Source: Rhodococcus sp. NBC_00297 (GTDB lineage: Bacteria > Actinomycetota > Actinomycetes > Mycobacteriales > Mycobacteriaceae). From it: a stretch of 64,000 bases of DNA. The notes beneath the pieces were generated by a model that saw only the letters and a program-made list of their open reading frames with translations, was not told the origin of the DNA and searched no databases. Positions 17,267 to 27,031 of the stretch are shown one piece after another; position 1 is the first letter of the stretch, and every line of letters begins with the position of its first letter. The position numbers were made by a program, and so were the translations under genes. Location: the NCBI RefSeq assembly GCF_036173065.1, contig NZ_CP108041.1, forward strand, positions 496,001 through 560,000. Reading direction: 5' to 3'.

Positions 17267-18726
17267 ACCGCGTCCTGGGCTGCCTTGGCCTGGGCGACGT
17301 CGGCCGCGCTGTAGCGGATGAACAACGCCGAGACGGCGGCGACCGCGGCGAGAACGGCGCAGCCGAGAAGAGCGAACGTGTAGCCCTCTCCCAACGCGAC
17401 GATCTCCGGCCGGGTCATGTCGACGGCCGAGCCCGTCCGACCGCCCAGTGAGAGCGTCTTCGACGCCGCCATCGCGCTGACCACAGCGAGGCCGAGTGGG
17501 CCACCCAGGTTCTGCGCGACGAGCGAGATGGCGGTGAGTGGCCCGATGTTCTTCTGGTCGACGTTGGCGATCGCGCAGAGCGGGAGGGCGATGACCGCCA
17601 GTCCGACGCCGAAACCGATGCCGCCGATGGGGAGGAACAGGTTCTTCCAGTACGTCGACTCCACCGTGATGGTCGACGCGAAGATCAGGTACCCGACGGT
17701 GAGGACCGCGCCGGTCGCGATGATCCAGCGTGGTGCGACCCGCGGCGCCAGCCACGACGACGCGACGGCGGCGAGCGCCATGCCGCCACCGAACGGGATG
17801 AACGAGATGCCGGCGCGCAGCGGGCTGTAGTCCAACACGTCCTGGACGAACACCGCGACGATCACGGTCATCGCGAACAGGGCGCCGCCGGAGAAGAAGA
17901 TGGCGACGAAGGTGGCGACGCGGTCCCGGTCGCGGAAGAGTTCGAAGGGCAGCAGTGGGTTCCTGGCGCGCCGCTCGACGGTGAGGAACGCGAGCAGCAG
18001 GAACAGACCGACGACGATCGCGGTGAGGGTGACGACGTCCGTCCAGCCTCGTTCCGGACCCTCGACGATGCCGAACACGACACCGGTGGATCCGAGCGTC
18101 GCGAGGATCGCCCCCGGCACGTCGAGGGGTGCCCGTTCGCCGGCCGTCTCGGTGAGCGCGCGCCATCCCAGGGCCAGGATCGCGAGACCGATCGGCACAT
18201 TGATGAGGAAGATCCACCGCCACGAGACCTCGGTGAGCGCGCCGCCGATGATGAGACCGGAGAAGGAGCCGACACCGGTCATGGCCGCGTAGATGGCGAT
18301 GGCCTGATTGCGGACGGGCCCCGGCGCGAACGTGGTGGCCACCAGTGCGAACGCCGTGGGCGACGCGACCGCGGCGCCGGCGCCCTGGATCACGCGGGCC
18401 AGCACCAGCATCGCCTCGTTCTGCGCGAGTCCGCAGGCCGCGGACGCCACCGTGAACAGCGCGACTCCGACGAGGAACATGCGCTTGCGTCCGAAGGCGT
18501 CGCCCATGCGCCCGCCGAGGAGCATGAGCCCGCCGAAGGCCAGTACGTACGACGAGACCACCCAGTTGCGACCGGCATCGCTGAGGCCGAGTTCGGCCTG
18601 CAGCGGAGCGAGCGCGAGGTTCACCACGGTGCCGTCGAGCACGGCCATCAACTGCATGCCGCTGAGCGCGATGATCGCGAGTCCGAAGGCCCGCTCGGTC
18701 ACGGGATAGGTCATCGGCCGGGTCAC
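17257..18726 (-). CDS. efpA: EfpA-like MFS multidrug exporter (DHA2, 14 TMS)
   Basis: 489 aa. The first membrane helices (AFGLAIIALSGMQLMAVLDGTVVNLALAPLQAELGLS) and motif A (GGRMGDAFGRKRMFLVG), with about 14 predicted segments, indicate the DHA2 subgroup. EfpA in mycobacteria exports drugs and acts in lipid transport; the substrate here is unknown. The order after proS and before cysG matches M. tuberculosis. GTG at 18726 overlaps the cysG stop by 4 nt; ATG at 18714 is the alternative start. Confidence 0.85.
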   Translation of the reverse strand: MTRPMTYPVTERAFGLAIIALSGMQLMAVLDGTVVNLALAPLQAELGLSDAGRNWVVSSYVLAFGGLMLLGGRMGDAFGRKRMFLVGVALFTVASAACGLAQNEAMLVLARVIQGAGAAVASPTAFALVATTFAPGPVRNQAIAIYAAMTGVGSFSGLIIGGALTEVSWRWIFLINVPIGLAILALGWRALTETAGERAPLDVPGAILATLGSTGVVFGIVEGPERGWTDVVTLTAIVVGLFLLLAFLTVERRARNPLLPFELFRDRDRVATFVAIFFSGGALFAMTVIVAVFVQDVLDYSPLRAGISFIPFGGGMALAAVASSWLAPRVAPRWIIATGAVLTVGYLIFASTITVESTYWKNLFLPIGGIGFGVGLAVIALPLCAIANVDQKNIGPLTAISLVAQNLGGPLGLAVVSAMAASKTLSLGGRTGSAVDMTRPEIVALGEGYTFALLGCAVLAAVAAVSALFIRYSAADVAQAKAAQDAVHR

Positions 18727-19955
18727 GAGGCGGCGCCGATCACGGCCGCGGCGTCGAATCCCGCCACCGGTCCGATGACGATGATGGCCGGGGGGCGCAC
18801 GTTCTCCGCACGCACCCGCTCGGCGACAGTGGTCAGATCTGCCCGCACCACTCGCTGCGACCGCGTCGTGCCCTCCTGGACCACCACGACCGGCGTGTCG
18901 GCGGCGCGCCCGTTCTCGACTAGCACGTCCGCGAAGGCTCCGATGCGCTCGACCGCCATGAGCAGCACGATCGTGCCGCGCAGCCGGCCCAGGGACGGCC
19001 AGTCGATCAGCGAGTCCGGGTGATACGGGCGCAGATGACCGCTGACGACGACGAACTCGTGCGTGACGCCACGATGGGTGACCGGGATACCGGCGGCGGA
19101 CGGCACCGAGATGGCGCTGGTGATGCCGGGAACGACGGTGACGGGAATGCCCGCTGCGGTGCACGCCTCGAGTTCCTCGTATCCGCGGCCGAAGACGTAG
19201 GGATCGCCGCCCTTGAGTCGGACCACGAACCGGCCGGCGCGGGCATGCGTGACCAACGCGTCGTTGATGGCCTCCTGTGCCATGAACCGGCCGTACGGGA
19301 TCTTCGACGCGTCGATCACCTCGACGTGCGGTCCCAGTTCGGCCAGCAGCTCGGGCGGCGCGAGACGGTCGGCCACCACCACGTCGGCACGGGCCAGCAG
19401 GCGGCGTCCCCGCACGGTGATGAGGTCCGGGTCTCCCGGTCCACCGCCCACGAGTGCGACCCCCGCGATCGACTTCTCCGGTGCGTCCGCGATGGCCCCG
19501 GACTGCAGCCCGTCCAGCACGGCGTTGCGCACGGCGGCGGACCGGCGATGCTCTCCGCTGGCGAGCACGCCGACGGTCAGACCGTCGTACTCCGCGCTGG
19601 CAGGCGTGACCGCCGTGCCGTCTCTCGCCACGTCCGCGCGCACGCAGAAGATCCGGGAGCGCGCCGCTTCCGCGACGATGGCCGCGTTGGTCTCGGCCTC
19701 GTCGGTGCAGGCGATGGCGTACCAGGCCTCGTGCAGATCGCCGTCGCGATAGTCGCGCAGCTCCAGCTCGATCTGACCGAAGCTCGCCATGCCCTCGACG
19801 GCCGGGGTGGCCTCGCGGGTGATGACGACGACCTTCGCGCCGCACGACACCAGCAGCGGGAGCCGCCGCTGCGCGACACTGCCCCCACCGACGACGACCA
19901 CGCGACGACCGGCCAGATCGAGCCCTGCGAGGTAGGGAGAATCGGTCGCGTCCAC
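18723..19955 (-). CDS. cysG: Siroheme synthase: precorrin-2 dehydrogenase fused to SUMT
   Basis: 410 aa. The N-terminal part (to about 160) is an NAD-binding precorrin-2 dehydrogenase/ferrochelatase (VVVVGGGSVAQRRLPLL). From about 165 it is uroporphyrinogen-III C-methyltransferase, with VALVGGGPGDPDLITVRG, VVADRL, RLKGGDPYVFGRGYEE and PGITSAISVPSAAGIPVTHRG. It makes precorrin-2 for siroheme and feeds the cobalamin branch encoded by cobB, cobO and cobQ in this window. The GTG start at 19955 gives a length close to mycobacterial CysG (about 405 aa). Confidence 0.93.
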   Translation of the reverse strand: MDATDSPYLAGLDLAGRRVVVVGGGSVAQRRLPLLVSCGAKVVVITREATPAVEGMASFGQIELELRDYRDGDLHEAWYAIACTDEAETNAAIVAEAARSRIFCVRADVARDGTAVTPASAEYDGLTVGVLASGEHRRSAAVRNAVLDGLQSGAIADAPEKSIAGVALVGGGPGDPDLITVRGRRLLARADVVVADRLAPPELLAELGPHVEVIDASKIPYGRFMAQEAINDALVTHARAGRFVVRLKGGDPYVFGRGYEELEACTAAGIPVTVVPGITSAISVPSAAGIPVTHRGVTHEFVVVSGHLRPYHPDSLIDWPSLGRLRGTIVLLMAVERIGAFADVLVENGRAADTPVVVVQEGTTRSQRVVRADLTTVAERVRAENVRPPAIIVIGPVAGFDAAAVIGAAS

Positions 19956-19990
19956 GTCGGAAGACCCTACCTGTCGTGGCACGGGCACGA

Positions 19991-21673
19991 TCAGCGCTGC
20001 CGCACCCCGGACGGCGTGAGGTCGTAGCGAGCCGTGGTGCTGAGCGTCTGACGCCCGTTCACCACCGCGGCGTGGTTCACTTCGAGACGCAGCGCCTGCG
20101 AGTCCGTGGTCAACGACATCACCCCGTTGTCGAACCAGGGACCCGCCTCCGTGCTCCACTCCGCGTGCACGGGTTCCGCCTTGGCTCCGCGCGCCAGGCG
20201 CGCGAGCATCCTCGCCACCGGGCGACGGATCGCCAGGCGGTTGACCGCCCGGATCGGCAGGTTCAGTGGATTGCGGAACGGCGACATCGTCAGCTGGTAC
20301 AGAGACGTCGACGTCGACACGCGGGTCTCCGCCTTCGCGACGTAGGAGCAGTGCACGTCACCCGACAACCACACGACCGACTTCGGCGCGTCCGGTCCCA
20401 CGACCACCTCGTCGACCAGATCCACCATGTCGCCGAACGACTTTCCGAACGCGGCCCAGTGCTCGAGATCGAGCGCGATACGCAGCTTCTCCCCGATCCG
20501 ACCGAACCGCTTCCCCCACGCGCCCTGCGCCACCGCCTCGTTCCACTGCTCCACCGCGTGCAGCCCCGGAAGCATGAGGAAGGGCAGCGAGGACCCCAGG
20601 AGCACGTGCTCCTTTCCCGATTTCAGCGTGTGCTCGCGCACCCATGCCCACTCGACGTCGTCGACCATGGCCCTGCGCTCGGGCGACAGGTCACGCGAAC
20701 ACCGGCTGTCGATCATCACCAGACGCGTGTTGCCGATGTCGCGGTGATAGCTCCAGCGCGCCGAGGACGGTTCCGCGTCCGCCTTCAGGGCGAACTCGGC
20801 GAGCAGCGTCTCACGCTCGGAGTCGCTCGCGGCGGATCGCACGGCCGCGTACATCGCGTCGTCCTCGAGTTCGCGCGGGGACAGGTTGCCCAGGTGTTGG
20901 TAGACCCAGTACGAGGAGAAGGCGCCGATCACGCGGTCCTCCCACCAGGACGCCTGTGTCACCTCCGCGCGCCAGTCCGCGGAGGAGTTCCAGTCGTCCC
21001 GCAGATCGTGGTCGTCGAGGATCATGCACGTCGGGACCGTGGCCATCAGTTGGCGGACGCGGTCGTCGCCCCACGACTCCTGGTAGAGCCAGGTGTACTC
21101 CTCGAAGTCGCAGATCTCGTCCTCGACCTCCTCCGAGCGGGCGCCGGCAGCACGCTCGCCGGCCTCGCGCCGGGCGTGCAGGCGCTCGACGATCTCGGGC
21201 GACGGATCGTCCGCGTAGACCTGGTCGCCGAGGAAGACCAAAAGATCCGGCCAGGTGTCGGGCTCTTCGCTCGCGACACGGTCGGCGAGCCCGACCAGAG
21301 CGTCGGCGCCGATGCGCGTCAACGCCTCGTCGCTGTAGGTGTCACCCCGCCGGCAGGATCCGAAGGCGACGGTGACGGGCTCGTCGTCGCACATCGTGTG
21401 CACGACGGCCCGGCGGTCGGGAGTGGGCCACACCTGCTCGCCGTCGATCGCGACGGTGTAGTCGACGAGGGAGTTCTGCGGCAGATCCTCGACGGCGACG
21501 AGGGCGTAGTGGTGCCCGTGGAGACCCCACGTGCGCTCGTCCACCGAGGCGCCCGAGGACGTGGTGACCGTGACGGTGCAGGAGTGCGATGTCTCCACCC
21601 AGAAGGTCGCGCGATCGGTACTGACGTAGCGGACGAACGGCCCCAGGATCAGTCTCTGGTCGATGTCGGTCAT
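19991..21673 (-). CDS. PhoD-like metallophosphatase (alkaline phosphatase D family)
   Basis: 560 aa, ATG start. An N-terminal Ig-like domain (about 10-100) is followed by a PhoD phosphatase domain with VAFGSCRRGD, LLVFLGDQVYADDP, CMILDDHDLRDDWN, and WLSGDVHCSY near the end. PhoD enzymes use metal ions and phosphodiester or phosphate monoester substrates. No signal peptide is visible, unlike secreted PhoD, so this is the cytoplasmic subgroup; the substrate is unknown. It lies just upstream of cysG on the same strand with a 35-bp gap. Confidence 0.83.
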   Translation of the reverse strand: MTDIDQRLILGPFVRYVSTDRATFWVETSHSCTVTVTTSSGASVDERTWGLHGHHYALVAVEDLPQNSLVDYTVAIDGEQVWPTPDRRAVVHTMCDDEPVTVAFGSCRRGDTYSDEALTRIGADALVGLADRVASEEPDTWPDLLVFLGDQVYADDPSPEIVERLHARREAGERAAGARSEEVEDEICDFEEYTWLYQESWGDDRVRQLMATVPTCMILDDHDLRDDWNSSADWRAEVTQASWWEDRVIGAFSSYWVYQHLGNLSPRELEDDAMYAAVRSAASDSERETLLAEFALKADAEPSSARWSYHRDIGNTRLVMIDSRCSRDLSPERRAMVDDVEWAWVREHTLKSGKEHVLLGSSLPFLMLPGLHAVEQWNEAVAQGAWGKRFGRIGEKLRIALDLEHWAAFGKSFGDMVDLVDEVVVGPDAPKSVVWLSGDVHCSYVAKAETRVSTSTSLYQLTMSPFRNPLNLPIRAVNRLAIRRPVARMLARLARGAKAEPVHAEWSTEAGPWFDNGVMSLTTDSQALRLEVNHAAVVNGRQTLSTTARYDLTPSGVRQR

Positions 21674-21788
21674 TCGATCCAGATTGCCACCAATGCCCGA
21701 TTTCCGCGCCGTTCACCGGCAACCTGTCGGAAAAGTCTCCCGACGACATGTCCGGGAAAAGCCGCCACGGGGCACGTAGATGTCCCAA

Positions 21789-21818
21789 TTGACGTGTGCG
21801 ACAGGGGATGTTTACGTT
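21789..21818 (+). promoter_or_regulatory. Promoter of the HTH gene, likely giving a leaderless mRNA
   Basis: TTGACG at 21789-21794 and TACGTT at 21813-21818 are spaced 18 nt apart. A start 7 nt after the -10 box falls on or next to ATG 21825, so the mRNA would have no leader. No Shine-Dalgarno lies close upstream of that ATG, which fits. The boxes are read by eye. Confidence 0.55.
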
Positions 21819-21824
21819 GTTTGG

Positions 21825-22241
21825 ATGACTGTGCGGATGTATTCGGTCGACGATGTCGCCGACATGCTAGGGCTGCACGTGCGCACCGTCCGCGGCTACG
21901 TGCGGTCCGGGCGCCTCCCCGCCGTCCGCATCGGCAAGCAGTACCGCATCTCCGGCGAAGACCTCGAGACGTTCACCGGGCAGGCTGCCTCCACACTGCG
22001 CACCGAGCATCGCGTCGAGGTCACCTCGATCGTCGACATCGACACCGTCGACCGCGAGACCGCGGATCGGCTGACCGCACTGCTCGCCAGAGCCACCGGG
22101 GACGCGCGACCCGACAGTGAACCGTTGCGCGTCAACACCGCCTACGACGCGCAACGCGACCGGCTCAAGGTCGTCGTCCTCGGCGCCCCGCGGGAGGTGT
22201 CACGGCTCCTGGACTACCTGGAGGGACTGCTCGCGGCGTGA
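21825..22241 (+). CDS. Excisionase/MerR-like HTH regulator
   Basis: 138 aa. The N-terminal winged helix (residues 1-50) has YSVDDVADMLGLHVRTVRGYVRSGRLPAVRIGKQYRISGEDLETF, typical of the excisionase-type MerR-like DNA-binding domain. The second half, with VTSIVDIDTVDRETADRLTALLAR and LLDYLEGLLAA, may dimerise or sense a ligand. ATG at 21825 starts just before the domain; the longer frame from 21780 lacks support. Targets are unknown. It is divergent from the PhoD-like gene and converges with the pentapeptide gene. Confidence 0.75.
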   Translation: MTVRMYSVDDVADMLGLHVRTVRGYVRSGRLPAVRIGKQYRISGEDLETFTGQAASTLRTEHRVEVTSIVDIDTVDRETADRLTALLARATGDARPDSEPLRVNTAYDAQRDRLKVVVLGAPREVSRLLDYLEGLLAA

Positions 22242-22258
22242 TCGGTGGACGACGTCGA

Positions 22259-22909
22259 TCAACTACCGAAGAGCCCACCGGGCACAGGTGCCGGAACGGG
22301 AAGGGGGGTTGCCGGACCCTCGGACACCGTGCAGGACGTGTCGAGGTTGCTCGCAGCCGACGGGTCGGTACCGAAGATGTTGGCGCCGCACACCTGGGCG
22401 CCGAAGAACTTCGTGCCCGCGAACCGAGCATGCGACAGATCAGTGTCTCGCAGGTAGGACACGGTGAAATCCGTGCCGCTCAAGCCCGTCCGCGTCAGAT
22501 CTGCCTGATCGAGCATCGTGTCCGACAGTGCTGCATTCGTCAGGTCGGCGTTCGCCAGCGACGCGTGATGGAAGTCCGCGCGGCCGAAGGACGAGCCCGC
22601 GAGATTCGCACCCCGCAGATTCGCGCCGGTGAAGCGGCCGCCGAATCCGACCACGCCGGACAGGTCCGCTCCACTGAGGTTCGAGCCCGAGAAGTCGGCT
22701 CCCGACAGATTCAAGCCCGCGAGATCCGCGCCGCTCAGGTCCATACCGGTGCAGACCGTGCCGTCTGCCGGCGAGGTGATCACGCACCCTTTGATCTCGG
22801 TGGCACCGGCTGCGGCCGGTGACGCCACGGCCAGCGCCGCCGCTGCGACGACGACGGATCCGACACTCGCCCACGAGACGCGTGCGCTACCGAACATTCT
22901 GCTGACCAT
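22259..22909 (-). CDS. Secreted pentapeptide-repeat protein
   Basis: 216 aa. The N-terminus (MFGSARVSWASVGSVVVAAAALAVASPAAAGA) is a Sec signal peptide with likely cleavage after AAA or AGA. From about residue 55 to 175 there are about 20 tandem pentapeptides of the A(D/N)LxX type (LSGADLAGLNLSGADFSG, LRGANLAGSSFGRADFHHASLANADLTNAALSD), which form a right-handed beta-helix. Two Cys near the start of the mature part and two near the C-terminus could form disulfides. ATG at 22909 is preferred over the longer frame because the signal peptide begins there and AGAGGG lies upstream. Function unknown. Confidence 0.78.
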   Translation of the reverse strand: MVSRMFGSARVSWASVGSVVVAAAALAVASPAAAGATEIKGCVITSPADGTVCTGMDLSGADLAGLNLSGADFSGSNLSGADLSGVVGFGGRFTGANLRGANLAGSSFGRADFHHASLANADLTNAALSDTMLDQADLTRTGLSGTDFTVSYLRDTDLSHARFAGTKFFGAQVCGANIFGTDPSAASNLDTSCTVSEGPATPLPVPAPVPGGLFGS

Positions 22910-23039
22910 GTGAAGGACCCTCTCGCCGGATGCACTCCCCAGGAAACCGGGTGCAAACAATCTTTCGGTATGTATCCGACCGACAGTAGACACCAGAAGT
23001 TTGTGAGATGCAACCAGACGGGCGCCGAGACGCTGTGGG

Positions 23040-24422
23040 TCAGTTCGGCCGGCAGGCCGCCACGAACCGAGCGAATCCCCGGGCCGTCGCCACCGGATGG
23101 GTGTGCAGATACGACGCGTGCACCCGTCCGCCGGCGCCGACGGATCCCTCCTGCACGGTGCTGCCGTCGCGCCGCCAGGCCCACGCGGGTTCGAACGATC
23201 CCGACCGGACGACGTGGGTGCGGTGGAATTCGTGGCCGGTGATGCGCTGGCCGACGTCGAACATCACCGACCCCGTCAGCGCCACCGCGTCTCGATAGCC
23301 GAGGGTGAGCCGCGACCCGAACTCGACGTCGAGGTCCAGCACTGCCGCCATGCGGTGCCCGTCCAGCGAGGTGGCCAGGTACAGGAGGCCCGCACACTCA
23401 CCGTGTACCGGCCACCCGGCGTCGGATAGAGCCCGGATGTCGTGCAGCAGTGGCTCGTTGGCGGCCAGCTCGGCGGCGTGGAGCTCGGGGAAGCCGCCGG
23501 GAACGACCAGGCCGGTGGCACCCTCGGGCAACCGGTCGTGGCGCGGATCGAACACCGCCACGTCCGCTCCCGCGGCACGCAGCACCTCCGGTTGCTCGGC
23601 GTAGCCGAACGTGAACGCCGGGCCACCGGCGACGGCGACCACCGGACGCGGACCCTCGATCCGCACCCCCACCGCGGCGTCCGGACTCCACGGCTCCGCC
23701 GTCGGAACCTGCGCCGTCGCCGCGATGCGAGCGAGCGCGTCGACGTCGACATGGCGCGACACCAGCTCGGTCATCGCCGCGACGGCGTCGACCGCGGCGG
23801 AGCCGTGTTCGGCTGCGGTCACCAGGCCGAGGTGACGCGACGGCACCTCGAGCGCGCCGGCGCGAGGCACCGACCCGATCACGGGAATGCCGACCCGGTC
23901 ACAGGCCTGTCGCAGCACCGCCTCGTGTCGCTCACTGCCGACCCGGTTCAGGATCACCCCGGCGACGCGGACCGAGGGGTCGTACGTCGAGAACCCGTGG
24001 ACCAGCGCGCCGATGCTCTGGCTGTGCCCTCGCGAATCCACCACCAGGATCACCGGCGCACCGATCGCGGCGGCGACCGCGGCCGTGGACCCCTCCGCAG
24101 CGGGTTCGGTGGCGTGGGGGTCGATGCGACCGTCGAAGAGACCCATGACGCCCTCGACGACCGCGATGTCGCAACCGCTCGCACCCCAGCGCAGCGCGGG
24201 CACCATCGCGTCGCGGCCCGTCATGACGGCGTCGAGGTTGCGACCGGGCCGTCCTGCGGCGACGGCGTGGTACCCGGGATCGATGTAGTCCGGGCCGACC
24301 TTGAACGGAGCGACCCGCCTGCCGGCGGCGCGCAGTGCGCCCATGATGCCGGTGGCGATGGTGGTCTTTCCGCTGCCCGACGAGGGGGCCGCGATGACGA
24401 CGGCGGGCAGATCGTTCACCAT
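23040..24422 (-). CDS. cobB: Cobyrinate a,c-diamide synthase (CobB/CbiA)
   Basis: 460 aa. It amidates side chains a and c of cobyrinate using glutamine and ATP. The N-terminal Walker A APSSGSGKTTIATG is followed by FKVGPDYIDPGYH, and the C-terminal class I glutamine amidotransferase domain has the catalytic Cys in GECAGLLYL. ATG at 24422 is used; GTG at 24419 gives a 4-nt overlap with the cobO stop and is equally possible. It is the third gene of the riboswitch-controlled chelatase-cobO-cobB unit. Confidence 0.92.
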   Translation of the reverse strand: MVNDLPAVVIAAPSSGSGKTTIATGIMGALRAAGRRVAPFKVGPDYIDPGYHAVAAGRPGRNLDAVMTGRDAMVPALRWGASGCDIAVVEGVMGLFDGRIDPHATEPAAEGSTAAVAAAIGAPVILVVDSRGHSQSIGALVHGFSTYDPSVRVAGVILNRVGSERHEAVLRQACDRVGIPVIGSVPRAGALEVPSRHLGLVTAAEHGSAAVDAVAAMTELVSRHVDVDALARIAATAQVPTAEPWSPDAAVGVRIEGPRPVVAVAGGPAFTFGYAEQPEVLRAAGADVAVFDPRHDRLPEGATGLVVPGGFPELHAAELAANEPLLHDIRALSDAGWPVHGECAGLLYLATSLDGHRMAAVLDLDVEFGSRLTLGYRDAVALTGSVMFDVGQRITGHEFHRTHVVRSGSFEPAWAWRRDGSTVQEGSVGAGGRVHASYLHTHPVATARGFARFVAACRPN

Positions 24423-25036
24423 TCGATGCCGCGCTGACCCTTGCGACCCGCGTCCATGGGGTGCTTGATCTTCGACATCTCGGTGACCAGATCGGCGGCG
24501 TCGAGCAGCGCGGTGGGTGCGTTGCGGCCCGTGATGACGACGTGCTGGTTGCCGGGCCGGTCGGTGAGGGTGCGCACCACGTCGTCGACGTCGATCCACC
24601 CCCAGTGCAGCGGATAGGTGAACTCGTCGAGGACGTAGAAGCGGTGCCGTTCGTCGCGGATGCGCGCCGCGATCTCCGCCCACCCTTCGCGGGCGTCCTC
24701 GGCATGGTCGACCTCGTCGCCGCGCTTGCGCGACCAGGACCATCCCGAGCCCATCTTGTGCCACTCCACGGCGCCGCCGACGCCGGTCTCGTCGTGCAGA
24801 TCACCGAGGGTGCGGAACACCGACTCCTCGCCGACCTTCCACTTGGCGCTCTTGACGAATTGGAAGACCGCGACGTCGAAGCCCTGGTTCCAGGCGCGCA
24901 TCGCCATGCCGAACGCGGCGGTGGACTTCCCCTTTCCGGGGCCCGTGTGGACGGCGAGGATGGGGAGGTTGCGACGCTGCCTGGTGGTCAGGCCGTCGTC
25001 GGGAACGGTGCCGGGTGCCGGAACTCCCTGTGGCAT
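24416..25036 (-). CDS. cobO: Cob(I)yrinic acid a,c-diamide adenosyltransferase CobO
   Basis: 206 aa. It transfers the adenosyl group of ATP to cobalt(I) corrinoids. The Walker A TGPGKGKST (residues 31-39) opens the CobA/CobO fold; DEFTYPLHWGWIDVDDVV and TGRNAP follow. ATG at 25036 has GAGGAG upstream. It lies between the chelatase (11 bp after its stop) and cobB (overlapping start), as in mycobacteria. Confidence 0.94.
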   Translation of the reverse strand: MPQGVPAPGTVPDDGLTTRQRRNLPILAVHTGPGKGKSTAAFGMAMRAWNQGFDVAVFQFVKSAKWKVGEESVFRTLGDLHDETGVGGAVEWHKMGSGWSWSRKRGDEVDHAEDAREGWAEIAARIRDERHRFYVLDEFTYPLHWGWIDVDDVVRTLTDRPGNQHVVITGRNAPTALLDAADLVTEMSKIKHPMDAGRKGQRGIEW

Positions 25037-25047
25037 GGAGAATCTCC

Positions 25048-26949
25048 TCAGGCTGCGGCCCGGACGACGCCGGCCACGCTCGCCGACGACAGTTCGGGCA
25101 GTGAGATGTAGGTGCCGCGCAGGGCGGTCGCGAGGTCACGGGCGAGTCCGAGGCGAACCATGCCGGACTCGCAGTCGACGACCACGGAGGCCACCTTGTC
25201 CGCGGCCAGCAGTGCGGCGGCGTGGCGGGCTCGTCCCACCGGATCGGGCCCACCGGTGGCTCGGCCGTCGGTCAGGGTGACGACGAGGGCACGACGCCCC
25301 GGCTCCCGGACCCGCTCACGTGCGACGACGTCGCGTGTCGTCAGGAAGCCCGAGGCGAGCGGCGTTCTGCCACCGGTGCGTACGTCGCGGAGTCGGGTGA
25401 CGGCGACGTCCACCGACCGGGTCGGCGGGAGGATCACCTCCGCGTCGCTGCCCCGCACCGAGACGACGGCGACGCGGTCGCGGCGTCGGTAGGCGTCGCG
25501 CAGCAACGACACGACGGCACCGGTGACCGCCGACAGGCGGTCGCGCGCCGCCATCGAGCCGGAGGCGTCGACGACGAAGACGATCAGATTGCCTTCGCGC
25601 CCTTCGCGATCGACGCCGCGCAGGTCACCGCCCGCGATGGACAACCGGCCGGACTCGGCCGCTCCCCTGCGCTCCGCGGCACGCATCAGAGTGCCGACGA
25701 GATGGAGTGAGCCGCCGGTGAAGTCGGTCGCACGCACGACACGACCCGAGGACACCCGCGCGCGTGAGCGACGGCCGGGTGCGCCGTCGCCGACACCGTC
25801 GATCTGCAGGAGCCGGGCATCGAAGCCGTCCCCGGACGCGGCGGTTCCGGAGCTGCCACCGGTCGACGGCCGCGGAGACGGTTCGTCGGCCGACGGTGAA
25901 TCGTCGGAGCTCGACTGTTCGGGAGCACCGTCCTCGGCAGCGGGATCGGGTGCGCCTCCGCCGTCGTCCGGGTCGGGATCGGGATCGGTGTCCGGTTCCG
26001 AACGTCGCACGTCCTCGTCCGCCTGCGACATCGCATCGTCAAGCTCGCCGTCCGCGAGTCCGGGAGCATCGAACGGATCGCGCCGACGCCGATGGGGCAA
26101 CGCCAGTTCGACGGCGACGCGCACGTCGTCCTCGGTCACCGTGGTGCCGCCCCGCCACGCGGCGTGAGCGGTCGCGGTGCGCGCGACGACGAGGTCACCG
26201 CGCATCCCGTCGACGTCGAAGGCCGCACACACGGCCGCGATACGACGCAGTTCCGAGTCGGGCAGCTCGACGTCGGCGACACGGTCCCGCGCACCGGCGA
26301 TGCGGGCCGCGATCTCCGCGTCGGCGTCGGCATGCGCCTCGGCGAACGCGACGGCGTCGCGTTCGTAGTCGAGTCGGCGACGGACGACCGTCATCCGCGT
26401 GTCGACATCGCGGGAGGCGGAGACGTCCACGGCGAGACCGAAGCGATCGAGCAGCTGCGGGCGCAGCTCCCCCTCCTCGGGGTTCATGGTGCCGACGAGC
26501 ACGAAGGTCGACGGGTAGGAGTGCGAGATGCCGTCCCGCTCCACGTGTACCCGGCCCATGGCTGCCGCATCGAGCAGCAGATCGACGAGATGATCGTGGA
26601 GAAGATTGACCTCGTCGACGTACAGAAGGCCACGGTCCGCGGCCGCGAGCAGGCCGGGGGTGAAGGCGCGTTCGCCGTCGCGGACGATGCGCTCGAAGTC
26701 GATGGACCCGACGACGCGGTCCTCGGTCGCACCGACGGGCAGTTCGACGAGCCGAGCGGGCCGGGTGCCCGCCGAGTCCGTGACGGGAGGCATCAGCGCC
26801 GTCAGCGCACGCACGGCGGTCGATTTCGCCGTGCCCTTCTCACCGCGTACGAGCACGCCGCCGATGCCGGGGTGAACGGCACAGAGTGAGAGCGCCAACA
26901 GCAGTCGGTCCTGACCGACGATGGCAGAGAACGGATATCCGGGATTCAC
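25048..26949 (-). CDS. Fused ChlI/ChlD-type chelatase subunit, cobalamin-linked
   Basis: 633 aa, GTG start. The N-terminal AAA+ domain has Walker [10 protein letters not shown] (near residue 37) and the ChlI-like block [40 protein letters not shown] Pro/Asp/Ser/Gly-rich linker of about 100 residues follows (near 320-400), then a von Willebrand A domain with [18 protein letters not shown]. It thus combines the I and D subunits of metal chelatases; a CobN-like catalytic subunit is not in this window. Cobalt insertion is inferred from the position behind a B12 riboswitch and before cobO and cobB. Confidence 0.85.
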   Translation of the reverse strand: MNPGYPFSAIVGQDRLLLALSLCAVHPGIGGVLVRGEKGTAKSTAVRALTALMPPVTDSAGTRPARLVELPVGATEDRVVGSIDFERIVRDGERAFTPGLLAAADRGLLYVDEVNLLHDHLVDLLLDAAAMGRVHVERDGISHSYPSTFVLVGTMNPEEGELRPQLLDRFGLAVDVSASRDVDTRMTVVRRRLDYERDAVAFAEAHADADAEIAARIAGARDRVADVELPDSELRRIAAVCAAFDVDGMRGDLVVARTATAHAAWRGGTTVTEDDVRVAVELALPHRRRRDPFDAPGLADGELDDAMSQADEDVRRSEPDTDPDPDPDDGGGAPDPAAEDGAPEQSSSDDSPSADEPSPRPSTGGSSGTAASGDGFDARLLQIDGVGDGAPGRRSRARVSSGRVVRATDFTGGSLHLVGTLMRAAERRGAAESGRLSIAGGDLRGVDREGREGNLIVFVVDASGSMAARDRLSAVTGAVVSLLRDAYRRRDRVAVVSVRGSDAEVILPPTRSVDVAVTRLRDVRTGGRTPLASGFLTTRDVVARERVREPGRRALVVTLTDGRATGGPDPVGRARHAAALLAADKVASVVVDCESGMVRLGLARDLATALRGTYISLPELSSASVAGVVRAAA

Positions 26950-27031
26950 GCGTGTGGTCCTGTTCGACCTCGGTGACCGCGCCGAGGAGTCGAGACGATG
27001 CTGCGCGTGGTCTCCTCACGCAGCAGTGACA

